A stretch of 64,000 nucleotides of DNA from Coprinellus micaceus (lineage: Eukaryota > Basidiomycota > Agaricomycetes > Agaricales > Psathyrellaceae): positions 2,418,001-2,482,000 of the forward strand of contig OX596335.1 in the NCBI GenBank assembly GCA_951394405.1, written 5' to 3'. The position numbers were made by a program, and so were the translations under genes. Each line of letters opens with the position of its first letter. Positions within the stretch are counted from its first letter, which is position 1. This document shows, one piece after another, positions 11,491-23,383 of this stretch. Under the pieces are notes generated by a model that was not told the origin of the DNA, did no database searches, and saw nothing but the letters and a program-made list of their open reading frames with translations.

Positions 11491-14400
11491 CTAGTTTAAT
11501 GGCAGCACCCTGCAAGGTGTTATCTCCTGGCTCGCAGCGCGGTCAACACGGGTACTCACAGCCTCGATTTGGCCCTGACTTTCTCCGTCTAGTTGTCGCA
11601 GCAAGGCTGACCCACAAACCCGTACTTGGTTCCTTAGCGCCGAGCTGTATTCGTCTATTTCGGCAGCCTTTTTCTCCTTCAATAACGCCCTAAAGGTACC
11701 TGATATGCTCAGGGTCCAAGGAGACGACATCGCGAAGCGCTCTGCCACTGAATTAAGTAAAACAGGCATAGCGCTTTAAGCGCTCAGAAGCAGTGCCTGA
11801 CACGCACCTACCACGACGTTCTTCGCCATTAATCCCGATAGTGCACAACAGACGAGCGAAGATAAAATCAGAGCCAAGGCTTTGTCCTCGCATAGGTGTG
11901 ATCTTGAGAGGATCGCCGACAGGCACGTCCCCAGGTAGTCCCAGATCGCTAGCCCGAGAGTGACGTCCCCGTCCACGCTTTGCATTTTAATAGCGAACAA
12001 GGCAAGGGCAGCTGAAAGAAAGGCCAAAAAATTTGAGCGTTCGGCGGATGAAGGACTGTACGATATCTATAGCTCACATGCGGATGGTAGATCCTGTGGG
12101 CCTTGTGCAACGTCCAATACTACCGCATCCAGTGCTTGTCGGTGCTTGGCCGGGAATTCATTCCCTAGGAGGGATGCACTACCAATGGCCGATGCCTTGA
12201 AGTGGGTACAGTTCGGAGATCCGTCCATCGCACAGCAGAGCTGTATAGCCTGGACAGCAAGGTATTTACCCGTGAACATGTTTACCAATGTTGGATCGGA
12301 AAGCCAAAGCAGTTGAATGAAATGGAGCGCCGAAGCCCACCGCTCCAAGGCCATCTCGTCGTATAAGCGCCCGCGGTTTATTTCCCTGAATTAGCGTTTC
12401 AGTTCTGTTTCAGTCTCAGAAAATGGAAGGCACACTGGTGTGGACATTACTGACTGGATGCGAGATGAGATAGCTTGTAGAACTCTCAGATATAGGTCGG
12501 AGATCGGAGAAGAAAGCGTCAGGACGCACCCAAATCCAGTCGGGTTAAGAATTGTACCGTTTTCGAGGATAAAACAGAGCGGATACACCGCTTCAGTTGG
12601 TCACCTTCGATGAATGAAAGGGCTTCTAATATGAGCCCTTTTCCTGCAAAGCTGGGGGTCAGTTCGACATTTACTAAAACAAACGGCTCAGAGTTTTCTT
12701 ACCGACCAGTTCTTCTCGCTCATCTCCGGCGTAACAGAAAACACCAAGCATAGACTCACAGCAGCTAGACACAAAACCGTGTAGCCTGCCGTGGCCGTCG
12801 GCCAAGCTTTCATCGAGAAGGAGATTGATGAAGGATGAAATACACCCGATGAGGACCTTGAATACGGCTCTCCTTTGTGTTTCCCAGTCCTCTGCCGGGG
12901 ACGAGACACATATGGTCCGATTCAAGCAGTGCAGAAGTTCCTGGAGGGTGTCAGTAAGGTAACGGTGGGATTTGTATCCGATTACCTGGATAATAGTAGT
13001 AGAAGCCGAGCGACATTGCTTCAGAGCCCCTTGAAGTGATATGGTAGGGTGATCGGCTAATTTGAAAGGGGCATCTCGGTGGTAAATCCACGTCGACGTC
13101 TGCGAGGAAAGAGGGTATTAGTTTACACTTTTAGGACGAACCGCTTCGTGAACCGACCAAGAATATCACTGCCTCTGAATTCGCGGCGCGTCGGTCTTGC
13201 CATACAGACCACGTCCAAGGAATCACGTTTCCCCATCGCAAACACAAGCGTTGTGCCCGGGTTAGTGATTGCAACGGAAGGGCCGTTTCACCGAATGGGC
13301 ATCCAAAGATAGTAATGATAACTTCCAAGAGGAACCCGAAGCTCCTGGGTCGCATAGACGAGCCGCCGTTGTCGGAAGACGTGTCTCGGAAAACAGCGGT
13401 ATGAACCGTCTACCAGAGAATCCGGTGCCGATAAATTAGCGCCAGAAGACGATGTAAATGGAAGAGACGCACAGAGAATAGGCAAATAAACGTGGCGAGG
13501 GTAAGTTGGCTTTGTTCGGGGTTGCCAGTCGTGAGAAGGAAGGAGTGGCCGTCAAGCGATTCGTCGATACACTGATACAGGTGGTCAAGGACTACTTTGT
13601 GGGACGATCTGTCCGGGAGGATTAGATTGGGAGACATGCAAAAGCTGGTATATGGCATTACTCTGGAGGGGGGTCATTGCCTAGTTGTGGCCCAACCACA
13701 TACGCTATAAAGAGGAGGGTTAGGCCACAGCGCTGTGTTACTGGTGAATACGCCTTCCCATCCAGGATCTTCGGGAGTGAATACCAACCCCCTTAATGGA
13801 GGGTGAACATGGGAACGGAGCAAAGCCGATGGCAAGGAAGTATGCTTACTTGGTAAGTTATTGATGCTGTTGTGGAGGTCCCTCTCCTGTATCTGTTGCA
13901 GTCCTTTCGGGGCAAAAGAGTCGGCGTTCCCGCACGTATCCGTGCACAGAATGCCGCTGAGGGTGAGAATATGTCTCAAGATGACGTGTAGAGTCGACAG
14001 AAAGCCATCTGGCTTGGGATTTTGGTTGTCCAGCCCCTCGCGAAGTCGGAAAAGGTGAGCTAGGAACGCATCGCGCACTGCAAGGATGGGTAGTAAGCAA
14101 ACATTCGCGAACCCAACCATGAAATACATGCTTAAAAGGCCGGTCACGAAAAGCTGATTGTCGTTCAATCGAGGCTCAGCGGAAGTGGATAGGGAGGCGA
14201 GGGTGTATTCCATAAATGCCTGCAAGATTTTCCACTGTTCCAGTGCCCGCCTACTGGCATTCTCATCCTGAAAATGGCGGTCATGAGGACTGTGTGCCGA
14301 GAACAATGGCCTCGAACTCACCATAGCCGAAAATCGGGCACTCGTGGTATCAATGTCGTGTATTGCGCGCAAAACCTGCTCGTGGGTGATCGTACCCAAC

Positions 14401-14531
14401 GACATTCTCCCATTCCCTCCAGACAGCAAGGGTTTATGGATGGGGGCGAGTGCTTCTTCGCAACTGGATTCTGATTCTGTCTCGCTAGCTTGACTCATTG
14501 CAACTTGGTGAAGGAAAAAGGCAGAAGGCAT
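11491..14531 (-). CDS. Large multi-exon hypothetical protein
   Basis: I do not recognise this protein. It starts at ATG 14531 (an alternative in-frame ATG precedes SQASETES) and ends at the TAG at 11491-11493. The model joins about ten exons, for example with introns after ..ARFSAM, ..NNLP, ..NDPPPE and ..RHRILW. The product is mostly helical and soluble-looking, rich in Leu, Ala and Cys (ILQAFMEYTLASL, LFVTGLLSMYFMVGF, LTLATFICLFSVRLFHLHRLL, GCISSFINLLLDES, IQLLWLSDPTLVNMFTGKYL, DKALALILSSLVCCALSGL). It could be an alpha-helical repeat protein. Between about 13140 and 13290 two frames are open, so the exon structure there is uncertain. The stop lies only 344 bp from the start of the next minus-strand gene. 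Confidence 0.5.
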
Positions 14532-14613
14532 CCAGAAATCCCCAATAAGAAGTCTGGCATTGACAGCTACAGAGTGATGGGCCAGGAACCGTTGCGCTCC
14601 TCATGCCAGTGGG

Positions 14614-15566
14614 TTACAACCCCTGGATATCTTTTATTACGGAGGTAATGTTACTTTTGCACTGGAGGGGTTCGTCGACGGTTGAGAATATAGACTCGAA
14701 GGCAGCACCAGAGGCGTCCGTCTGGATGATGATCGGAGACCAAACATTGAGTAAGAAGCTGCATGGCCGAGGCGGACTCACTCACCGTCACGTCGCAGAA
14801 CTCGAGCGGTTCCCAATTCTCGTCCTCTTCATTCCTGATAATTTGTAGCATCTCGCGACGGACGGCCGACATCCCAGCCTGCTGATCGCTACCTCCTTTG
14901 GTGGACACCTGCACCTCTTTCGCATCGCCCACTGGTTTTTTGGCCTTCTTGGTCATTGCGACCGGTGTTGGGTCATCGGGGTCTGGTGGTGGCCCGTCGT
15001 CAGAATCGGAATCGTTCCCACCACGCCTGTTTTTCCGGGACAATGAATCAAGATATGTGAGTGTCGGCCGGAACTGGTGAGTCTCTGTGACTGGGTGGAG
15101 GTGCAGTTTGCCTGAAACAGATTGGCTGGAGATCAGACACAACCCCCCGGGGACGTTAGGCCCACTCACCATCCCGCACGATACCAAGCATATACACGTT
15201 ACGCTGAGGGATCTCTTCGCTCCGCATCCTGATTTCGCTCAACCGCGGCTCCTCCCCTTCCCGCATCTTCACCTTTGGAACCTGGTTCTTCTCGCGGTCA
15301 TCATCGAGGCGAGCTGCACCGAGCTCTTTTGCTTTCTCTGGGTTCCATACTTCAGATCGAGCGTCGGCAGGGACGTGGATCTCCAGCCTTCGAGAATTTG
15401 GTTTGATTCGGGCAGCGATTCGCTTCCCACTTCGAACAGCAGAGGGCGGTGTTTCGAGAGGCCGGATCAGGAGAGGGAACTGGTGTAGTTGTACATCGGA
15501 GCCCAGGGTATTCGTCAAGTGGATGGGGAGGGAAGTGATGAGCTCGTCATTGCCTGCTTCGTCCAT
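14614..15566 (-). CDS. RPC37: RNA polymerase III subunit Rpc37/POLR3E (Rpc5 family)
   Basis: A subunit of the Pol III initiation/termination heterodimer Rpc37-Rpc53. Family features are visible in order: an N-terminal strand pattern (TSLPIHLTNTLGSDVQLHQF), the Rpc5 signature IKPNSRRLEIHVP, a conserved block after intron 1 (GKLHLHPVTETHQFRPTLTY) that matches POLR3E GELHLTPL..LQLRPSFSYLD, and a C-terminal acidic ENWEPLEFCDVT followed by a terminal helix (AAFESIF..IKDIQGL). Introns lie near 15112-15170 and 14733-14796. The likely start is ATG 15566 (MDEAGND); an upstream in-frame ATG at 15623 also exists. Its start faces that of the RdRP gene across 182 bp. Polymerase III makes tRNA and 5S RNA; the pairing with RdRP may be chance. 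Confidence 0.82.
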
Positions 15567-15748
15567 GTTTTCTGTTTCTGAGCAGCGAACTCTTGACATC
15601 GAGAGGGATGGTGATGCCATCAATTTATCGCTCTGGCCAATCGGGAGACCGACTGCTCTTTGACCGCTTCTCCACCCATCCCAACCCGCTTTGAACGTTC
15701 ATAACCGACATCGCCCTCTTCCATCCTGCGAGTGGACTTTCCACGGCG
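15567..15748. promoter_or_regulatory. 182-bp divergent promoter between RPC37 and the RdRP gene
   Basis: This is the whole space between two head-to-head start codons (15566 minus, 15749 plus), so both promoters must overlap here. I see no clear TATA box. If the upstream RPC37 ATG at 15623 is used, the gap is only 125 bp. Confidence 0.55.
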
Positions 15749-18700
15749 ATGGAGGTTTACATGTGCAATGTGCCGTATACAGCTACGCGGAGCAGCGCCA
15801 CGCAGGCTCTCGCCGAACGCCTTCATAGTCCGGAGTTCCTTCTCGGAGAAGCCCCATTCAATTTCAATGTCCAGCTGCCGAGAGAGAAAAACGGAGAAGC
15901 AAATAGAGGTTTCGGATTTCTTACATTTCCGACGGCGGAACTCGGAATTCGCTTCCTCAAGGCCTTTCCACACGGTTTGGATATATTCGACAGAACGGTC
16001 CAATTCCACCAATCCGCAAGTACTGGAAGAAGAGGAAGACCGATCCATGCTGCTTTCCGAGAACCGTATTGTGGTCGGTTCGATCCAATTTGGTTGGGAT
16101 TGTCGTGACCATGTCTTTTCAATCGAATCAGAGTCCCATCTTACGGGCACCCTGTCCTTTGACGACGAGCGCCGGCAGTTTCGCATGGAGTTTGTACACG
16201 CCATTCACAGGTATCACACTGCCATACCGGTTCCTCAGATCAACATTCTCGCCGCCCATCCAGCAAACAATGGCCTCCCCGTGATTTTCTTCAAGTTGTA
16301 CAACCCACCTTTCCTAGAGATGGACGTCGAGGATGTCCCTTCACAAGATAAAAAGAAAGCATGTGGCGATAACTCTCCGAGCATGCGAAAGAAAATATCA
16401 TTCCTTCCCCTCCCCCATGATCACGAACGCCTCGTTCCTTACACGTCGGTGGCCGTACGCTTCGTTTGCCCCTTCGCAGACGCGCTGGATAGCTTTCAAA
16501 CGCTTTCCGAACTAGCTGGATTGCGGCACCTCGGCAGAAACTCTTACCCCGCCGAGCCGAGGCGTCTCTTCTCGGTCGCTGCCCTAGACAGCCTTGACTC
16601 TTCAATTCGGAGCCTGCCGTGGCCTGTCGCCTTCCAGGTCGAAGCAATCGTCAGAAAGCGAGCCGCCAGCATTCTGGAGGTGCTCGGGATTATACCAGAC
16701 ATCAAGGAGTTGGTCACAACCACTGGGCAGCGGGTGACGGCCTCATTCCTTCAAGAGTTTGGCCCAAAGGTTTACGCACTGAACAAAGCCAACGACTCGC
16801 ACCGCCCCTCCCCGAACGCCGTCCGGATTTGCTTCGAAAAGACACTCAAGGAGTATCTATCGTTACTCTCGCGCATTCAAGATGCCAATGAAACCCCCAA
16901 CAACCTGTTCCGCGCCATGCACGTCACCTTGACGCCAACCACGATGATACTTGATGGCCCACACCGGGAACCGTCCAACCGTGTTATACGCAAATACAAA
17001 GAATATCAAGACTCTTTCCTGCGCGTCACTTTCGCAGAGGAGGGGAGGCACAAATTTCAGCACGACAGGGACATTGACGGTCCGGCGTACATCCAAGATC
17101 GCATAGGCTCGGCTCTTATGCAGGGCCTTCATGTCGCGGGGCACAGGTTCGAGTTCTTGGGATATTCGCAGTCGGGGCTTAAGGACCACACCGCGTGGTG
17201 AGTCTTCTGTTTCTAGCATTAAAAGGGATTGCGATTAATTGGGACGTACGTCTGCCAGGTTTGTCAAGCCTTTCCAAACTAACTCTGGAGATTGGGTTAC
17301 TGCCAACGCAATCGTTGCAGATTTGGGGCCTAGAGTTCGACAAGGATCTCATTCGCTGTCCTGTTAGGTACGCCGCGCGCCTTGCCCTGGCATTTACCAC
17401 TACCGAGGCTGCAGTAACTATCAACCACGGCGAGCAAGGGGAACTGCCCGACATCGAGACTCCGAACGGAAAGTACGTTTTCACGGATGGCGTTGGGACA
17501 ATATCCCTCGCAATGGCGTCTGACATTTGGAAGCGGCTAAAACGTAACAAACGCCACCGATCTATCGAGACTCCACCATCGACCTACATTATCCGTTTCT
17601 CAGGATCGAAAGGAGTTCTCTCAGTGGATCATACTCTCCGAGGGCGTAAAATTATGCTCCGGAAATCCATGATCAAGTTCAAGGCCCCAGCTTCCAACGA
17701 CGTCGAAATCGTCCGCGCAGTCGACCGACCATCGCCCTTCTACCTGAACCGACCTTTAATTATGCTACTGGAAGGTCTTGGGGTTCCCTATGAGACATTC
17801 AAAAGGTTCCAGGACCGAGCTGTCGAGGAAACATACACAGCCCCAGCGACCCTCGACAAGGCAGGCAAGATGCTCGAGTCCCATGGGCTAGGCATGTCAT
17901 TCCGCATCCCTACTACGATGACCGGACTTCACGACCTGGGTATAGAAACTCTTGTCGGTGACAAGTTCTACGACAAGACGGTTGAATTCGCCAGAGATCA
18001 TATTTTACGCACCCTCAAGCATAATGCACGAATACCTATCCCGGGGGCTTGGACCCTCGTTGGTGTGGCAGACGTTCACGAGTTCCTGCAACCTGGCGAG
18101 GTGTTTGCCTGCGTTCAACCTGTGCAAGGGGAGCGTATCTTTCTTGAAGGGTCTGTGGTCATTTCACGATCGCCTGTCATTCACCCTGGTGATGTACAGG
18201 TTGTGCGGGCCATTGGGAAACCCCCACCCGGCTCTTGCTTCGAGAAGGAGCCCTTGACAAATACTGTCGTATTCAGCGTCCTCGGTGGGTACCCGGCCCT
18301 GGGGAAGTCGTCACAGTCACTGACTGAGATTTTAGGCGAACGGCCATTGCCATCGTGCCTTGCAGGAGGGGACCTCGATGGGGACATCTACAACATTATC
18401 CCGTTGGATAATCAAGAACTGGCAGGATTCCGACCTATGGACACCTGCGATCCCGGGCAATACGACTCTGCCCCGAAGAACCTTTTGCCAGTGGGAAAGA
18501 AATGCACGCTTCAGGACGTGGCTCGGTTTGTAATGGATTATTTGGTCTCCGACGTACGCCAACAGCCCTTAAATCCCTTGCATCATGAAGTGCTGACTGA
18601 ATTGTCCAGGTTGTAGGGATAATTGCCACGACCTGGTTGACAATCGCTGACCAAAGCGACATGGGCATCTTTGATGAGGACTGTTTCGCGTTGGCAGAAA

Positions 18701-19613
18701 TGCACAACAACGCAGTCGATTATCCGAAGAGTGGGACCCCCGTCAACACCAAGACCATTCCAAGACACAAACGCAGCGCCAAACCTGATTGGGCTTGCCC
18801 AGAGACTCTGACGGCTCCGACTATGGGCAAATTTTATTCCAGCACACGAGCAATCGGCCAGCTTTTCAGGGACATAGACGTTTCTGTAGATATCGAGCCT
18901 ATCAAAGAAGGGGCTACGTGGATATCAAGCAGCGGCCATCGAAACATGAAGGACCCTCGGATGTTCCCCGTCCAGAAGCGAGTCGCCCAGTTCCTCCAAA
19001 CCAGCGAGATCAACAAGCAATTCCGCCAAAATGCGGAGAAGCTCTTTGGCCAGTACACAGCCCAGCTGCAGGGTATCTGTGTTACCAAGAGCCTGTCGTC
19101 ATCCCGGCAGGGCTCTTCAATTAACGGAGGAAGAAGCGTTCATTGGCACCATCTCCCAGCGGCTTACCGACCAACGACGCCGTAAAGACATGCTATCCCG
19201 GCTCAGAGAAAGCACCGATGCGCTAGTCCAACGTATTCGGCACGCTCTGGAAGGGCGAACTGGCAGAAAATTTCCTGCGGCGATCTTGGTGTGCTTGGCA
19301 GGTGGCCCTGGACAAGGGTAGCCAGTTTGGCGCTCAGAGCTTTGGTTGGCTGGCTCTGGGGGGTATCTTGGAGGCCGTTGGTGCGATTCAGGAGCGCGAG
19401 CTCGGACCGACTCGCAATCCCAGGCCTACCGGGGGGCCTTCGGGGACGTCCCTCGGTAAGCGCCGTGCCCAAGAGCTAGAGGACGATGGAGGGAACTGTT
19501 TGTCAAATCATCAGAAGAAGGTCGCACGGACGCATGATTTGGACGATCACGATGTGATAGACCTGACTATGGAGTCTGAGCCTGAAGTGATAGATTTAAC
19601 TGACCGTTTCTGA
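15749..19613 (+). CDS. RNA-dependent RNA polymerase with N-terminal RRM; several apparent +1 frameshifts
   Basis: A cellular RNAi-type RdRP (QDE-1/Rdp1/RDR1 family), which makes double-stranded RNA for silencing. An RRM fills about residues 1-95 (RNP2 VYMCNVPY, RNP1 RGFGFLTF). The polymerase core shows VGSIQFGW, KYVFTDGVGTISLAMA, FLEGSVVISRSPVIHPGD and the catalytic SCLAGGDLDGD near 18355-18390, then DVVGIIATTWLTIADQSD. The C terminus has two VIDLT motifs (19554-19568 and 19587-19601) with acidic neighbours, like SUMO-interaction motifs. Introns are at 17198-17258, 18285-18335 (51 nt, no stop) and about 18549-18609. The frame must shift by +1 near 16000-16030 (possibly a 46-nt intron, 15975-16020), at the G run 17325-17328, at 19110-19112 and at about 19245-19252. 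It is therefore either a recent pseudogene or an allele with base-call errors. Confidence 0.85.
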
Positions 19614-19887
19614 GGAGTTTATTTAGTGTAGGTACCGACCAGGCGGAACCCGGCCCATTTTTCCATAAAATGAGCGTGATTCTAAATTGCTTGGTATAAT
19701 ACAGGTAGAGGACTGGCTGGTAATACAAACTAGTAGTTGGAAGAGGGAGCATATAGTCCAAAGCCCACGGCGATAAATAGACAGAAAAGCAATCAGGCTG
19801 ATAGTTCGTAGCGATACATACTTGCAGACGAAACGAACATTTCATCCTCCCATCACGGTCCCACCGCCATCTGGATTTATCTAATCC

Positions 19888-22063
19888 TCATATCCGCCTA
19901 GGGTAGGCCGAATACGATTTCCCCGACACTTCGCGCTGTAGGGGAGGGGCTTTCTCAAACTCAAATTCCTGCGCAACCGTGCTATCTGGGGTGACGTTGC
20001 GAACTGAAAGGATGATAGGCTCTCGGGTGGGTTGCGGCGGGGAGGGTTGGATCGTACCGAACTGCCATTCGCGCGACTCGCCATCCAACGGCCGTGCTTC
20101 ACTGTAGGGGTCGTTGGGGTCGGCCATGCCATAGTATTCCTTAGGGACAGTGCTTCGACTCTTCCCCAGCGTTGACGGTGCCCGCGATGTCTGGATTGCG
20201 CGCCGGCTCATGCTATAAGCGCGGGAGTGGGTGTAAGGGGCTGGAGCGTTGACGCGGATGGTACGCGATGCGGCTTGTTCGATCCACGCTTCTTTCTCGC
20301 GGCGGTGGACGACGCGGCTGAAGCTATGGACGATGAGGAGGGAGATGAAAGCCCCTGTATAGCGGCGATAAGCGACCGAATTGGGCGATTTGTTCAGAGG
20401 AAACTTACAATTCAGGGCAATCCAGCCAGTTACACTGAGGGGCGTCTTGAAATTCAGTCCGACCGCTGCTAGGACAGCTACAACCACGCATGTTGATGTG
20501 ATGAAAGTGGTATATAGTAGCTACGGAGGCTCGTCAGAAATCTCAGGTTGTGAAAGGGTTTCGGCAATAAACGCACCTCGTCCTTCACAACTTTGCGGAA
20601 CAGGTTCACCCGGGGAAACATACGGCTGAGCCGACTATTGGTGGACAGTGTAGGCGAATGCCTCCCTCTCAGCATATCATCCGGAACTTCCAAGTGGTCT
20701 CCCGCATGACGGGCATCGAGCGTCCGCTGACGCTGCTCCCTTGGTCCCAGATACCGGGCCAAATGCGACGGAAGCCTCTTCACCGGAGTTTTCGTCCCCG
20801 AGTCCGTCCTGTCTTCACCAACCTTCTCGTTTTCAAATGGATCGCGGTTCAAGAACGAGTCGGAGTTGCGCTCGGGGACATGGTCCCACCGCCCACGTCC
20901 GTGGGCGTTATTACTGGTGCCCTCGTCGTTGGGGGGCATTTGAAGAGGGAGGTCGTCCATTGAGAGGCGTACGGACATGCGCCCTCGGGCAACGGGAGAA
21001 TTGCGGGATTTGTAGGTTGCGTAGACGACTGCGTGAATCATGAGACTGTAACCCTCTTGCAGACAAATTTAACATACGCACAGCACAGGCATATCAACAA
21101 CGACTGGGCAAACTGGACAGCGACAAAGAATCGCGCGAATTTAAGGGTGCTGGATTGGACACAGCTCCCTACAGCTTATGAGCCTGGGCTTCGATCTATA
21201 AAGGAGTATCGCTTACCTGTTAACCTGCGCGCGCCCCTCGTCATGATAACATCTAGAATGACAAAGGCCGTGGCCCCAAGCTGGAGCAGGCCAAGTACGA
21301 CGAGGAGAATCTTGGGGTTCTCGAGACACTTGTACGCCTTAATTCCAAGGATGCCGGTGATCTGTGGGGGATGTCAGAACCCGAACATAATGCCAGGGGC
21401 GTCAAGCGACTCACTAAGAGCCCGAGGGAGATCATGGCGCTGAGATATGATGTGTGTACGATACTACGTCGTCAATGTTAATTGAGGAAAGGCGTCAATA
21501 TTAACTGAAGGAACTCACGCCGTACAGTTGACACTTTCCACAAAGTAAGACAGTATAACTGGGAACAGGCTGACTGGGGCGAGGACTTGACTAGCTAGCA
21601 GGACGTAAAACAGGGTTTTCTTCTTGACTCGTCCCCGTTTGACATAGCCGTACGAGACAAAGACATTCCTCAGGAATATCGTAAAAAGGCTCCCAATAAT
21701 GAGCAGGCTCAAGTGTGAGCTGCGAAGGTCCGCGTCAAATGGTGTGGCAAGGAGGGAGCCGTCATCCAGTGAGCGATACGAAGGTTGAAAAGATGGGAAT
21801 GGGGTAGGCGCATAGAAAAAGTCGTAGTGCACGACCATAGCCGTCGACAACTGGAATACGACTTTATCGCATGGTGTAGGCAGGTGATCGTCGATGCCAG
21901 GTTGCAGGAAGTTGTTATCGGGTTTGTCAATCACCTTTCCGGTGGGTGTTGGGCTCGCGGTGAGCTGTATGGTATCCAGCTCGTCCTGCAAGATTGTAGA
22001 GGGAAGTACCAACGACTCCGTATGCGTCGGTGTGGGTGTCGATGTGGGTTCTGAATGAGACAT
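19888..22063 (-). CDS. Second orphan seven-helix membrane protein
   Basis: Not recognised. The protein starts at ATG 22063 with an N-terminal Thr/Pro-rich region of about 110 residues. It then crosses the membrane about seven times: SHLSLLIIGSLFTIFL, TLFYVLLASQVLAPVSLF, a helix around MISLGLL..ITGILGI, ILLVVLGLLQLGATAFVI, FAQSLLICLCCAVVYATY, TFITSTCVVVAVLAAVGL and WAFISLLIVHSF. Between helices 5 and 6 there is a cytosolic loop of about 150 residues rich in Arg/Asp (SRLSRMFPRVNLFRKVVKDE). The tail is Ser/Pro-rich and ends at TGA 19888-19890 (SAYPRRI). Seven introns fit, for instance after ESVNCT, after ARR, after CLCCA, after KVVKDE and after GWIAL. Its layout parallels the 5459-8030 gene, but I see no clear sequence similarity. 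Confidence 0.65.
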
Positions 22064-22551
22064 TTGCAACAGATAATGACAGAAGGAAGTAGAGCGGGGG
22101 GATGCTCGTGGACGAAGATGAAGGAGAGCCTGGGGTCAGATCAGAAGGAGAGGAGGGGGGCCATGCCAGCAGGAGAATTAGGTGGCCATGAACACATTAG
22201 CCAAGGATAGTTGTAGGAGAGGAAACGGCAGCGCTTGAACATGGAAAACCTTAAGAGTCGTCTTCATGACTACGCATTCCCCGTTCCTGCCAGGATTAGG
22301 CAGAGTCAGGCGCTCTCACGTCGTGCTTCGCCTGCAATACGCCGTGGAAAGCCGATGAGAGCCCATATATCACGGCATGGTGGAGACAGAGGGCGGATAC
22401 GGTCGAAGATTCTGCGACGCAGGCCATTTGTTGGCACACCAGGTCCAGTGGGATCAGTATTACACAGATCACACGCGACTTATCTTTACTCCTTCCATCT
22501 CCTCGCAAACCCAAAAATTCTAACACCCCTACGGGTTTCGAGAACTCAAAA
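22064..22551. promoter_or_regulatory. Divergent intergenic region upstream of the Fap7 gene
   Basis: This 488-bp gap lies between the minus-strand membrane-protein start and the FAP7 start. It contains no reading frame I would call coding. Both promoters must lie here. I see no clear TATA box. Confidence 0.4.
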
Positions 22552-23198
22552 ATGTTTTCCAAGGGCCCCGTCATTGTCATTACTGGAACGCCGGGAACGG
22601 GAAAATCTACCCATGCCCAAATTCTTGCTCAGGAATCCCCTGTGCCACTAAGACACCTCAACGTCGGGGATCTAGTGAAGGAGAAGAACCTATACGAGGA
22701 GTACGACTCGGAATGGCAGAGTCATATTGTGGATGAGGATAAGGTGCGTGAGGTTCTATTTTGCTTGGTTCAGCCGAGTTGAGATATCTGCAGCTCCTGG
22801 ACGAACTCGATCCTATCGTCGAGGCTGGTAGTGTAATCATCGATTGGCACACATGCGAAATCTTTCCTGAGCGGTGGCCGGACCTTGTCGTTGTACTACG
22901 ATGCGACCACGCAAAACTATGGGATCGCCTGGAAAAGCGGTGCGTACAGGCGGTCATCAAGACTGCACCCAGGCTCACAGAGGCGATTGCACATAGGAAC
23001 TACCCTCTCAAAAAGATCCAAGAAAACAACGACGCAGAGATCATGGAAGTCGTCATCGAAGAGGCCCGGGCCTCATACCCCAACGAAATCGTGGTCGAGC
23101 TCAGGAGCGAGTCCACGGAAGACCTTGAATCCAATGTTTTGCGGATCGTCGAATGGATAAACGTATGGCAGAAGAACCAGACAGAAGGCTCGGAATAA
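22552..23198 (+). CDS. FAP7: Adenylate kinase 6 / Fap7 (hCINAP) ribosome-assembly ATPase
   Basis: A small nuclear P-loop kinase/ATPase required for late 18S rRNA processing of the small ribosomal subunit. The Walker A motif is ITGTPGTGKST near residues 9-19. The NMP-binding part has HLNVGDLVKEKNLYEEYDSE and IVDEDK. The family signature IIDWHTCEIFPERWPDLVVV follows (FPERW is diagnostic). The LID region reads LWDRLEKRNYPLKKIQENND, and the C-terminal helices are VVIEEARASYP and NVLRIVEWINVW. Introns are near 22745-22794 and 22940-22998. At about 180 residues the length is normal for AK6. The ATG at 22552 begins directly before the P-loop, as in homologues. Confidence 0.92.
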
Positions 23199-23383
23199 AC
23201 GCCCACCCACCATCACGGTCATCTACCATCATCTCTCACGCCAACTGTCTTTCCATCGAACACCACTAAGTATATGTAGGTGTTTCTATACCTAGTCAAA
23301 GTGTCCATGGAATTTTTTCGCATCTTTCGTTCAAATGAATTGTCCATCAGACTGGGGGGCGTTGCGAGGTATTGACACGGGTG

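Noticed and set aside
13131..13355. An alternative frame in the 11491-14531 gene that reads NPGTTLVFAMGKRD
   Set aside because: The other frame is open through the next exons and needs no frameshift, so I kept it, while noting the ambiguity.
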